Below, in pieces: positions 1 to 9,591 of a DNA stretch of 64,000 bases. Source of the stretch: Arcicella sp. (GTDB taxonomy: Bacteria; Bacteroidota; Bacteroidia; Cytophagales; Spirosomataceae); NCBI GenBank assembly GCA_025454855.1, contig JALONS010000014.1, positions 1 to 64,000 on the forward strand. The letters run 5' to 3'. The notes beneath the pieces are model-generated. The model was given only the letters and a program-made list of their open reading frames with translations, made no database searches and had not been told where the DNA came from. Every line of letters begins with the position of its first letter. Position 1 is the first letter of the stretch. The position numbers were made by a program, and so were the translations under genes.

Positions 1-37
1 TTAGAATTTTTATTTTTTTAATTTTTATATTTTTTTT

Positions 38-232
38 ATGCAAACTGGTAAAGTTAAATTTTTCAACGAATCAAAAGGCTTTGGATTTATCGTTGATGAC
101 AACACGGGCGAAGATATCTTCGTTCACGTTACAGGATTATCTGGAGTATCTCTTCGTGAAAATGACTCTGTTTCTTTCGAAGTACAAGAAGGAAAGCGTG
201 GCTTAAACGCCGTAAATGTGAAAAAGGCTTAA
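38..232 (+). CDS. Cold-shock domain protein (CspA family)
   Basis: 64 aa; GKVKFFNESKGFGFI and DIFVHVTGL nucleic-acid-binding motifs typical of CSD proteins. Confidence 0.97.
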   Translation: MQTGKVKFFNESKGFGFIVDDNTGEDIFVHVTGLSGVSLRENDSVSFEVQEGKRGLNAVNVKKA

Positions 233-254
233 TTGTTGTTTCTCATATAGTCAT

Positions 255-291
255 TAAAAAAGCTCAATCATTCATTTGATTGAGCTTTTTT
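255..291 (+). terminator. Intrinsic terminator downstream of csp
   Basis: AAAAAGCTCAATCA-ttcatt-TGATTGAGCTTTTT stem-loop with T tract. Confidence 0.85.
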
Positions 292-362
292 AATGTTGGA
301 GATTTAGTGATTTGCAAATACAATACTTAATTCACAAATCTCTAAATCGCAAATTCTAATTC

Positions 363-2081
363 CTAATTTTCAAACCATTTCATAACTTCATCTTTAGTAG
401 GAATCGAAATATCTAATTTCAGTTTCTTTCTCATTCCACCCAAGTCGTTGAATACTTTGTTGGGATTGGCTTCTTTTAAGGCTGAAATCGTATTAAAGCC
501 CATTTTTTGTAAAACTGGAATCCAAGCCGTTGGCACGCCGATAGCTTCATAGTCAGCATCACTTGCCATCTCCACTTTTTTCTCTGGACGCATCTGCGGG
601 AAAAACAACACTTCCTGAATAGACGTTTGGTTGGTCATTAACATCGTTAGGCGGTCAATGCCAATACCAATTCCTGCCGTTGGTGGCATTCCGTATTCCA
701 ACGAACGCAAGAAATCTTCGTCCATTGCCATGGCTTCGTCATCACCCCGTTCGGCTAATTTTAGTTGTTCTTCAAAACGTTCACGTTGGTCAATTGGGTC
801 ATTTAATTCAGAATAAGCATTCGCAATTTCTTTACCATTGACGAATAATTCAAAACGCTCTACCAGTCCTGCTTTGCTACGGTGCTTTTTGGTTAGTGGC
901 GACATCTCTACGGGGTAGTCAATGATAAACGTAGGCTGAATAAGATTGGCTTCTACTTTCTCCCCAAATATTTCATCAATTAATTTACCAGTTCCCATCG
1001 TAGCATCCACTTCGATTCCCCACGATTTACAGTGCCCACGAAGGGTTTCTTCATCCATCCCTTCCACGTTTACACCTGTATATTTTTCAATTGCCTCAGC
1101 GATGCTCAACTTGGTAAAAGGACCCGCAAATTCAATTTCATTATCACCCACTTTCACCAAGGTTTTTCCATTGGTAGCCAGAGCCACTTTCTCGAAAATC
1201 TCTTCGGTAATGCCCATCATCCAATTATAATCTTTGTAGGCAACGTAAAATTCTAAGGATGTAAACTCTGGATTATGCGTTCTGTCCATTCCTTCGTTAC
1301 GGAACATTTTACCAAATTCATACACGCCATCAAAACCACCCACAATGAGTCTTTTCAGATACAATTCATTGGCGATACGCATATACAAAGGCATATCCAG
1401 TGTGTTGTGATGCGTTTTGAATGGACGAGCTGATGCTCCGCCATGAATGGGTTGTAAGATGGGTGTTTCCACTTCGAGCCAACCTTTGGCATCAAACATG
1501 GCACGCATGGTAGTAATAATACGTGAACGCTTCAAGAAAATATCTCTAATGTCAGGATTCACGATTAAGTCCACATAACGCTGACGATAACGCATTTCGG
1601 GGTCAGTAAAACCGTCATATACTTTACCATTTTCATCTCTTTTTACCACGGGTAGTGGTTTTAAAGATTTATTTAAAATCTTGAATTCAGTAACGTGAAT
1701 AGAGATTTCTCCTACTTGTGTAGTAAACACATATCCTTTTATACCGATGATGTCACCAATATCAAGGAGTTTTTTGAAAACTGTATTGTAAAGCGTTTTG
1801 TCTTCGTCTGGACATAGGTCATCACGACGGAAATACACCTGAATACGCCCCGTGGCATCCTGTAACTCAGCAAAAGAGGCACTTCCCATGATACGGAAAG
1901 ACATCAAACGCCCTGCAATAGATACCGATTTATAGTCTATTTTATTATTCTCGTAGTTCTGCAAAATATCAGCTACTGAAACATTTACATCAAACATTTC
2001 AGCAGGGTACGGGTCGATGCCCAATTTCATTAAATCTTCCCTTTTTTGTCGGCGAAGTTGTTCTTGTTCTGAGAGTATCAT
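363..2081 (-). CDS. lysS: Lysyl-tRNA synthetase, class II
   Basis: ORF with class II motifs ([35 protein letters not shown]). Start trimmed to [11 protein letters not shown]. Confidence 0.97.
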   Translation of the reverse strand: MILSEQEQLRRQKREDLMKLGIDPYPAEMFDVNVSVADILQNYENNKIDYKSVSIAGRLMSFRIMGSASFAELQDATGRIQVYFRRDDLCPDEDKTLYNTVFKKLLDIGDIIGIKGYVFTTQVGEISIHVTEFKILNKSLKPLPVVKRDENGKVYDGFTDPEMRYRQRYVDLIVNPDIRDIFLKRSRIITTMRAMFDAKGWLEVETPILQPIHGGASARPFKTHHNTLDMPLYMRIANELYLKRLIVGGFDGVYEFGKMFRNEGMDRTHNPEFTSLEFYVAYKDYNWMMGITEEIFEKVALATNGKTLVKVGDNEIEFAGPFTKLSIAEAIEKYTGVNVEGMDEETLRGHCKSWGIEVDATMGTGKLIDEIFGEKVEANLIQPTFIIDYPVEMSPLTKKHRSKAGLVERFELFVNGKEIANAYSELNDPIDQRERFEEQLKLAERGDDEAMAMDEDFLRSLEYGMPPTAGIGIGIDRLTMLMTNQTSIQEVLFFPQMRPEKKVEMASDADYEAIGVPTAWIPVLQKMGFNTISALKEANPNKVFNDLGGMRKKLKLDISIPTKDEVMKWFEN

Positions 2082-2251
2082 GGTTATTTTTATTTCGATG
2101 TGCAAAATTATGAATAAATCGTGTAAAACGACTATCATCAGTAAATTTCCTTGCACTTTCCTAAGTTTTTATACTTGAAATTGTAGATTTTTGGAGTCAT
2201 CCTTTTATAGAAAATATTAATGTTTTATTTTGTGGTAAAACAACTACAACA

Positions 2252-2809
2252 ATGGAACTAACACTTACACGAGCATTAGATTTATTTTATGAAAAACACG
2301 GCTACGGAAGGGAAGGAGGTATTGATAGTGATTGGATTTGGCTCAAATTCAGATACTTTTCTTTGCCCATTCCCAATGTGAAAGGGCGTAGGGAAAATGT
2401 GTGGCGACACGATATGCTTCATATTTTGTTGGACTATGACACTTCTTGGCAGGGCGAAGCCCAAGTAGCGGGCTGGGTGTTGGGGTCTGGTGGTTGGGGG
2501 CGTTTTTATGTAGCTTGGTTGTTTGCCTTATCAATGTTTAGCGTAGCGATTACTTTTTTCCCGCTAAAAACCTTTCGGGCTTTTGTGAGGGGTAGAAATA
2601 CGTTGAGTCCTTATCTGTTGGGCATCACAAAAGAAAACTTGTACGCTGATACGCTACCTTCCCTAAAAAAGCAATTTAAGTTTGATTTGACACCCTTCAA
2701 AGCTACGCTGACGGATAGATTACTTTTTGGCTTTTGGTTTTTGGTTGGATTGTTATGGTTGATGCTTCCAATTCTGACAGTATTATTTGTTTTTTATGCG
2801 TTTATGTAA
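2252..2809 (+). CDS. Coq4-like membrane-associated protein (HDxxHx11E motif)
   Basis: 185 aa; RHDMLHILLDYDTSWQGE matches the Coq4 HDxxHx11E metal motif; hydrophobic segments in the C-terminal half. Confidence 0.6.
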   Translation: MELTLTRALDLFYEKHGYGREGGIDSDWIWLKFRYFSLPIPNVKGRRENVWRHDMLHILLDYDTSWQGEAQVAGWVLGSGGWGRFYVAWLFALSMFSVAITFFPLKTFRAFVRGRNTLSPYLLGITKENLYADTLPSLKKQFKFDLTPFKATLTDRLLFGFWFLVGLLWLMLPILTVLFVFYAFM

Positions 2810-3023
2810 TAAGAAAGATATTTTTCCCTTCGGTGTTTACTTTTTAGGTAGTTCCACGACTAAGTAAATAATGACATCCTACTACGGTAAAAGTCACAGC
2901 GTAAAATTACCTGTTTTTTGAAATTGCGTAGATTTACGCTAAAACCAGAGAGATTTAAATTTTTACTTTGTATCGTTAAATCGAACAAACTTATTAATTA
3001 AACCCGTCTTATCTCTCAAAAAC

Positions 3024-3419
3024 ATGAACACATCGGTACAAAATTATGCTTATCCAACCGCCAACTTTAAAACTAATTTTCATCCTGTAATTTATACGGA
3101 TAGAAAAAAAACATCTATCGTCATTCGTGATGTCATGATGTTGGAAGGCGAAGGAAATTATACTTATGTACACCTCAGTAACGGAAAGAAAATTTTGATT
3201 TCTAAGACTTTAAAAGAGTTTTGTGAGACCTTCGAGCAATACGATTTTGCCAGAATCAGAAAGTCTTACCTCATTAACCTTAATTTTTTAAAAGACGTTG
3301 ATTTTTCAAGTGATACGGCAGTGACGATGCAGACAGGGCAACGGATTGAGATTTCGAGAAGACGTAAAGCAGAATTTCAAAAGCAGTTTAGAAGTTTTAA
3401 ACAGAAAAAACAAAGGTAA
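3024..3419 (+). CDS. Stand-alone LytTR-family DNA-binding protein
   Basis: 131 aa; EGEGNYTYVHLSNGKKILISKTLKEF...FARIRKSYLINLNFL is a LytTR domain; no receiver domain. Confidence 0.9.
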   Translation: MNTSVQNYAYPTANFKTNFHPVIYTDRKKTSIVIRDVMMLEGEGNYTYVHLSNGKKILISKTLKEFCETFEQYDFARIRKSYLINLNFLKDVDFSSDTAVTMQTGQRIEISRRRKAEFQKQFRSFKQKKQR

Positions 3420-3444
3420 GGCGATTCATGGGAATCTACTTACC

Positions 3445-3486
3445 AAAAAGCCTCGTTCCTTTGGGGTTTTTGGAACTTGGCTTTTT
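3445..3486. terminator. Terminator-like stem-loop after the LytTR gene
   Basis: aaaaagcctcgttcc / ggaacttggcttttt, 13 of 15 pairs. Confidence 0.6.
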
Positions 3487-3521
3487 AAAGATAAACTATT
3501 TTAGTGGTTAGGTGAATAGCA

Positions 3522-3558
3522 GACAGCCTCCTGAAACTTTCGGGAAGCTGTTTTTTTA
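3522..3558. terminator. Terminator-like stem-loop in the convergent intergenic region
   Basis: acagcctcctgaaa / tttcgggaagctgt followed by a T tract. Confidence 0.6.
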
Positions 3559-3603
3559 TGAATAAACTATACGTAATGAGTTGTGAGTAAAACATATTTA
3601 TCA

Positions 3604-4521
3604 CTACACCAAATACCTTTCTCTCATCATTTTCATCATATATACGTTAATATCCCATTGATTAGCCACGGGCTGACGGGTGTACGGCAAGGTTGAAAGA
3701 TAATTAGGTGGTCCAAATTCTGTGAGCATCGTGAGGGGTTGTCCTGCCAACTTTTTGTTTTCTACTACTTTATCCCACCAACCTAAATGAGCCTTCAAAG
3801 CATTTTCCCACTCTGGGGCTCGGGGGTCATTTACTTGTGGTCCTTCTTCATGTCCGACCCGAGTATGTATGTGGTCTGTACGTTCGAGGGCAATTTTTAT
3901 GGCTTCGGGCTGGTCGCCTAAAAGCGATTCATGCACATTGCACCAATGCGAAATGTCAAGGGTGAGTCTTAAATCTGGATTTTTATCCATAAAATTTTTA
4001 CTGATGTGTGCTGCAAAAAGCATTCTTCCTCGATGCGTTTCGTGATAAATAGGAATTTTAGTCTTTTTGTGGACTTCAGTGGTAAGGTCAATAAATGTTT
4101 TATTATCGTCGTAGCTAAAAAAATCTTTTCCGCTGTGGCAATTAATGTACGTCGGTCTTTGTGTAGTTTGCGTGGTAGCTTCCAAAAGATTTCTTTTGAA
4201 TGTTTCAAAATGAGCTTTTGCCTCTTTTCCATACCCCCCTGCCAAAAAACCTACTTCTAATTTGTTATTTTTCAGAGCGTTAAACAAAACGTCTTGTTCC
4301 TTCTTGTTTGAAGTCCACCAAACTTCAATGCCGTCGTATCCTTCTTTTTTGGCGGCAGCACAAAATGCGTCGGTATCACCCGTAAAGCCCCAATTAGTAG
4401 CAAAAATTTTCAAGGAAAAGCTATCCTTTGCGTTTATTTTCTGAGCCTTAGTCCCCACCGAAGAAAGAATTCCCAAGCCAGTGAGAGAAGAGGATTGAGC
4501 AATGAAATTACGTCTGTTCAT
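3604..4521 (-). CDS. Sugar phosphate isomerase/epimerase (xylose isomerase-like TIM barrel), Tat-type signal
   Basis: MNRRNFIAQSSSLTGLGILSS N-terminus; GYDGIEVWW, DISHWCNVHES and HTRVGHEEGPQ motifs. Confidence 0.85.
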   Translation of the reverse strand: MNRRNFIAQSSSLTGLGILSSVGTKAQKINAKDSFSLKIFATNWGFTGDTDAFCAAAKKEGYDGIEVWWTSNKKEQDVLFNALKNNKLEVGFLAGGYGKEAKAHFETFKRNLLEATTQTTQRPTYINCHSGKDFFSYDDNKTFIDLTTEVHKKTKIPIYHETHRGRMLFAAHISKNFMDKNPDLRLTLDISHWCNVHESLLGDQPEAIKIALERTDHIHTRVGHEEGPQVNDPRAPEWENALKAHLGWWDKVVENKKLAGQPLTMLTEFGPPNYLSTLPYTRQPVANQWDINVYMMKMMRERYLV

Positions 4522-4910
4522 AAATATTATATTAAGCGAAAAGCGATTGGCGAAAAAGCGAATAAGTACATTACTAAAAACAAATAGCTTATACCTTATC
4601 CTCTTTGCAACTCCCAATCTGTTAAGTATAAATTGAGATTATTATTGGTAATCTAAAGAAGATTATTCAAAAAGTTAGCATGAACTATCAGGGTAGTTAT
4701 TTTCAGTAAACCGACAAAAAGACGTGCTTACAGCCATTTTGACGGTTTTTTGAGAAGTTATTTAAAAACTTTAAGCCAATTTTTCCGAAAAGTGAGGGTG
4801 GCTCAGAAATTGATTATGAAGGAGGAAAGGAGACAGAAGAAAAGGAGAAATGTTTTAATACGATAATCCCTTTCTCCTATTCTCCTTAAACCCCTTTTTC
4901 CTGCGAAAAC

Positions 4911-7520
4911 ATGAAATACACAACTAAAACGCAAGAAGTAATCCAGCAGGCGGCTTCTATTGCCGCCGCCAACGGTCAGCAAGCCATCGAGACGGGGCAT
5001 TTGCTGAAAGCTATCATTGAAGAAGAACCTAATACAACCCAGTTTTTGATGAAAAAATTGGGGGTTAATCAAACTGTTTTTATCGCTACATTAGAAAATT
5101 TGGTGAACGCCTATCCTAAAGTTTCGGGAGGAGGACAGCCTTATTTTGCTAACGAAGCACACGCTGCCATGACCAAAGCCGAAAGCCTAATGAAAGAGTT
5201 TTCGGATGAATATATTTCCATTGAAATTTTATTGTTAGCCTTGTCTTTGGGAAAAGATTCAGTGGCTAATCTATTGAAAGACAATGGATTTAAAGAGAAA
5301 CCATTAAAAGAAGCCATCAAAGAACTTAGAGGAAATAATACCGTGAAAGACCAAAACGCAGAAGCAACCTATCGTTCATTAGAACGCTACGCCAGAAACT
5401 TAAATGAACTTGCCAAATCGGGGAAAATAGACCCTGTGATTGGGCGTGATGAAGAGATTCGGAGGGTGTTACAAATCCTTTCGAGACGTACTAAAAATAA
5501 TCCAATGCTGGTGGGTGAACCAGGTGTGGGGAAAACCGCCATCGTGGAAGGATTGGCACAACGAATTGTGTTGGGAGATGTTCCCGAAAATCTAAAATCA
5601 AAAATTATTTATACCCTTGATATGGGTCTTTTGATTGCGGGAGCTAAATATAAAGGCGAATTTGAAGAACGCCTAAAGGCTGTCATCAAGGAAGTTACCG
5701 ATTCGGAGGGTGATATTGTTTTGTTTATTGATGAAATCCATACCCTTATCGGAGCGGGTGGCGGAGGAGAATCTGCCATGGATGCCGCTAACTTATTGAA
5801 ACCCGCTTTGGCTCGTGGTGAGTTGCACGCCATTGGGGCAACTACTCTGAAGGAATACCAAAAATATATTGAGAAAGATAAGGCATTAGAAAGACGTTTT
5901 CAAACCGTTTTGGTAGATGAACCTGATACAACCGATGCTATTTCAATATTAAGGGGTATCAAAGAAAAATACGAAATTCACCACGGGGTGCGTATTCAAG
6001 ATGATGCCGTTATTGCTGCCGTTGAATTATCAAACCGCTATATTTCAGACCGTTATCTGCCCGATAAAGCCATTGATTTGATGGACGAAGCCGCCGCAAA
6101 AATGCGTATGGAAATCGACTCTGTTCCTGAAGAGATTGATGATTTACAACGTAAAATTATGCAATTGGAGATTGAACGGGAGGCAATCAGACGGGAAAAT
6201 AACGTTGAGAGAGAAAAAGCTATCAATCATGATTTGGCAGAATTGACGGATAAAAAAACGGATTTGATGGCGAAATGGCAATCTGAAAAAGATGTTTTGA
6301 ATAATATTCGGAAAGAGAAAGAAAACATTGACCGCCTAAAATTAGAAGCTGAACAAGCCGAACGAGCAGGAGATTACGCAAAAGTGGCGGAGATAAGATA
6401 CGGTAAGTTAATAGAAGCGGAGGCTAATCTTGCTAAAGCCCAAAAATCGACTTCCGAACATCAAACATCGAATATGTTGCAGGAGGAAGTAACGCCAGAA
6501 AATATTGCTGAAGTAGTAGCCAAATGGACGGGTATTCCCGTATCTAAAATGATGAGAGCGGAGCAAGAAAAACTACTCCACATGGAAGAAGAATTGAGTT
6601 TGCGGGTGGCAGGACAAACGGAAGCAATTGAGGCAATTTCGGATGCGGTGCGTCGGTCACGGGCGGGAATGCAAGACCCCAAACGCCCCATCGGGTCGTT
6701 CATTTTCTTGGGAACTACGGGCGTTGGTAAAACGGAATTAGCAAAGGCTCTGGCAGATTATCTGTTTAATGACGAGAATGCGATGGTACGGATTGATATG
6801 TCGGAATATCAAGAACGCCACGCTGTGAGCCGTATGATTGGCTCGCCTCCAGGGTATGTGGGCTATGACGAAGGCGGTCAATTGACCGAAGCCGTGCGTA
6901 GAAAACCGTATTCTGTTATTCTATTGGATGAAATAGAAAAAGCTCACCCCGACGTTTGGAATATACTTTTGCAGGTTTTGGACGACGGTCGATTGACTGA
7001 CAACAAAGGTAGAATTGCGAATTTCAAAAACACGATAATCATCATGACCTCTAACATTGGTAGCCACATTATTCAAGAGAAAATGAGCGAAATGGAAGGT
7101 TGGAATAATCACATCGTGATGGAAAAAGCCAAAGAAGAGGTTTTAGGACTTTTACGCCAAGTGGTTCGTCCTGAATTTTTGAATCGGGTAGATGAAATTG
7201 TAATGTTTGAACCACTGTCTAAAGAAAATTTAGGGCAAATTGTAAGAATTCAATTCCGTCAAATTCAAGAGCGTTTGCAAGAACAAGGCATTGTATTAGA
7301 GGCATCAGACGAAGCCCTCATGCAGTTGGCGGAAGAAGGCTACGACCCCACGATGGGAGCAAGACCCCTAAAACGTGTGATGCAGAAACGTATCTTAAAT
7401 GAATTGTCCAAGAGTATTTTGGGCAATTATATCACCAAAGACTCGGTAGTGATGATGGATTTGGGAGAAGATGGAAACTTGAAGTTTGAGAACATAAAAT
7501 TAGAAGATACACTCAGCTAA
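4911..7520 (+). CDS. clpB: ATP-dependent chaperone ClpB
   Basis: 869 aa; two Walker A motifs ([30 protein letters not shown]), coiled-coil middle domain, [10 protein letters not shown]. Confidence 0.98.
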   Translation: MKYTTKTQEVIQQAASIAAANGQQAIETGHLLKAIIEEEPNTTQFLMKKLGVNQTVFIATLENLVNAYPKVSGGGQPYFANEAHAAMTKAESLMKEFSDEYISIEILLLALSLGKDSVANLLKDNGFKEKPLKEAIKELRGNNTVKDQNAEATYRSLERYARNLNELAKSGKIDPVIGRDEEIRRVLQILSRRTKNNPMLVGEPGVGKTAIVEGLAQRIVLGDVPENLKSKIIYTLDMGLLIAGAKYKGEFEERLKAVIKEVTDSEGDIVLFIDEIHTLIGAGGGGESAMDAANLLKPALARGELHAIGATTLKEYQKYIEKDKALERRFQTVLVDEPDTTDAISILRGIKEKYEIHHGVRIQDDAVIAAVELSNRYISDRYLPDKAIDLMDEAAAKMRMEIDSVPEEIDDLQRKIMQLEIEREAIRRENNVEREKAINHDLAELTDKKTDLMAKWQSEKDVLNNIRKEKENIDRLKLEAEQAERAGDYAKVAEIRYGKLIEAEANLAKAQKSTSEHQTSNMLQEEVTPENIAEVVAKWTGIPVSKMMRAEQEKLLHMEEELSLRVAGQTEAIEAISDAVRRSRAGMQDPKRPIGSFIFLGTTGVGKTELAKALADYLFNDENAMVRIDMSEYQERHAVSRMIGSPPGYVGYDEGGQLTEAVRRKPYSVILLDEIEKAHPDVWNILLQVLDDGRLTDNKGRIANFKNTIIIMTSNIGSHIIQEKMSEMEGWNNHIVMEKAKEEVLGLLRQVVRPEFLNRVDEIVMFEPLSKENLGQIVRIQFRQIQERLQEQGIVLEASDEALMQLAEEGYDPTMGARPLKRVMQKRILNELSKSILGNYITKDSVVMMDLGEDGNLKFENIKLEDTLS

Positions 7521-7562
7521 TTAGTTGATAATATTTTAATAAGTAACCCAATAGGCTGCTTC

Positions 7563-7710
7563 AAAAGCCGTGAGTGTTTAAGTTGCAAAAAGAATTTTAT
7601 ACTGAGTATTGCTTGTTTTTAGAATAATATTTGGTTATAATTTTTAATCGTTGTTAAATCAGAATATTATTTTGATTAAAAATGTTTGCGAATTATCACT
7701 TACGGCTTTT
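7563..7710. repeat. About 148-bp imperfect palindromic element (MITE-like or structured RNA)
   Basis: Outer arms aaaagccgtgagtg / cacttacggctttt; inner arms atttttaatc / gattaaaaat. Confidence 0.5.
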
Positions 7711-7871
7711 TGGTTGCCTTGTCTGTCAAATTATTTGAACTAAAAATTGACATTCATTGTCTTTTTTGTCGAAACAATTATCAATTTGGTAGCATTTTTT
7801 AAACAATTTCAAAATTTTAAAATTATACAGAAAGGATACAAAGTATATTTGTGATTTAATTCATAAAAAAT

Positions 7872-8195
7872 ATGTTTAGATTGTTGAACAAGAAAATAGT
7901 AGGGAAAATATATTTTTTGCTGATATGGACCATGCCAGTGATTTATGGAGGCATGATTGTATTAACATCTCTCAATGAAAAGAATATTACTTTTTCTATT
8001 GATAACGATGAAAACGAAAGCCCAGAGAAATCATCTACCAGTCCTGATATTGATGATGTAGAACCTACCGACAATCTACTACAATTAAACTTCTTGAAAA
8101 CTTATTGGTTTTCCTCAATCTCCGAAAATGCAAACAGACATTTTCTGCTATCTGCGTATAATGTTTGTTTAGAACAAAAGACCCCACCTCCTTGA
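7872..8195 (+). CDS. Hypothetical small protein with one N-terminal hydrophobic segment
   Basis: 107-aa ORF with ATG; no recognised family. Confidence 0.45.
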   Translation: MFRLLNKKIVGKIYFLLIWTMPVIYGGMIVLTSLNEKNITFSIDNDENESPEKSSTSPDIDDVEPTDNLLQLNFLKTYWFSSISENANRHFLLSAYNVCLEQKTPPP

Positions 8196-8445
8196 TAAAA
8201 CGTGTTTATCGTTTGGTTACTCCATTATTTTAAACTATTGAAAATGAGGGAGTATCGCTAATTTTCTGTATCATTCCAATAATGAATTCTGACTTTCTAA
8301 GACTTGCTCGGAAAGCCAATTGCATTACTGTATATTCAATCTACAATAAATGAATATAGGTTTGTAAAAGTTGAAAAATTAATCATTCACTTTTCCGCAA
8401 ATCCATTTTCAACGAGTAGCATTGATTATCTATCCCCTCATCAAC

Positions 8446-9579
8446 ATGAAATATTTACTCTTGCCATTATGTACGGCTATTTGTTTTTGGTCGTGTAGTG
8501 ATAAAAACAAAGAGGAAAAACAAATTGTGGAAACTTTCCCAGTAACCTCGCCAATTAAAATAGATACCACATTACATACTGACTACGTTGCAGAAATCAA
8601 CGCTATCCAGAATGTAGAGATACGAGCCAGAGTGAAAGGATATTTAGATAAAATTTACATTGACGAAGGTAAATATGTTAAACAAGGACAAATTTTATTC
8701 ACTATCAATAATCCTGAACTCAGAGAGCACGTAGTAAAGGCGGGGGCTATCTTAAAAAGTACCATTACCGAATTGAAGTCAGCGGAAATTGAGCTGACCA
8801 ATACTAAAAGGTTAGTAGAAAAAAATGTGGTATCAGGTACGGAGTTAGAAGCTGCCAAGAACAAAGTAGAAATGATGAAGGCGAAAGTAGAGGAAGCCCA
8901 AGCTGATGAATCCTTTTCCAAAATTCAACTGACGTACACCCAAATCAAAGCACCATTTAATGGTATCGTAAATAGAATTCCAAATAAAATAGGCTCATTG
9001 ATTGAAGACGGAACGTTACTCACCACCATTTCTAACAACGGTGAGGTATTTGCCTATTTTGATGTTTCTGAAAAAGAGTACCTGAGTTATACTTCAAACT
9101 TCAAAGAGAAAACACAACATTCAAATGAAGTAACGCTGATTTTAGCCAATGGAGCGGAGCATCCTTTTAAGGGAAGAGTTGAAACTACCGAAGGCGAAAT
9201 AGACCCAAGTACAGGTAATATTGCTTTTAGAGCCAGATTTAATAATCCAGAGAAAATTCTAAAACACGGTGCCAGTGGGAAAGTCCGTTTATTGAAACAG
9301 TATAGAAATGCTTTGATTATTCCTCAGAAAGCGACCTTTGAAGTTCAAGACCGTATGTACGTTTACGTAATTGATAACAAGAATCGGGTAAAGACTAAGG
9401 CAATTTCTTCAAAATATCGAATGACCCATTATTACATTGTTGATGCTGGTTTGAGTGAAGACGATAAAATTATTTATGAAGGAATTCAAAATGTTAAAGA
9501 TGGCATGATTGTGAAACCGCAATTTTTAGAAATGAAAGAGATTTCCAAAGAATTATCTTACGCCAATACACCCAAATAA
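8446..9579 (+). CDS. RND efflux periplasmic adaptor subunit (lipoprotein)
   Basis: Lipobox-like CFWSCS; VEIRARVKGYLDKIYIDEGKYVKQGQ biotinyl-lipoyl-like hairpin; directly followed by an RND pump. Confidence 0.95.
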   Translation: MKYLLLPLCTAICFWSCSDKNKEEKQIVETFPVTSPIKIDTTLHTDYVAEINAIQNVEIRARVKGYLDKIYIDEGKYVKQGQILFTINNPELREHVVKAGAILKSTITELKSAEIELTNTKRLVEKNVVSGTELEAAKNKVEMMKAKVEEAQADESFSKIQLTYTQIKAPFNGIVNRIPNKIGSLIEDGTLLTTISNNGEVFAYFDVSEKEYLSYTSNFKEKTQHSNEVTLILANGAEHPFKGRVETTEGEIDPSTGNIAFRARFNNPEKILKHGASGKVRLLKQYRNALIIPQKATFEVQDRMYVYVIDNKNRVKTKAISSKYRMTHYYIVDAGLSEDDKIIYEGIQNVKDGMIVKPQFLEMKEISKELSYANTPK

Positions 9580-9591
9580 ACCGATAAATCT

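Noticed and set aside
631-1256. Plus-strand ORFs opposite lysS
   Set aside because: Antisense to a confidently identified gene; compositions look like reverse-frame translations.
8196-8445. ORF 8304-8498 upstream of the RND adaptor
   Set aside because: Overlaps the adaptor N-terminus in another frame with no recognisable protein features.
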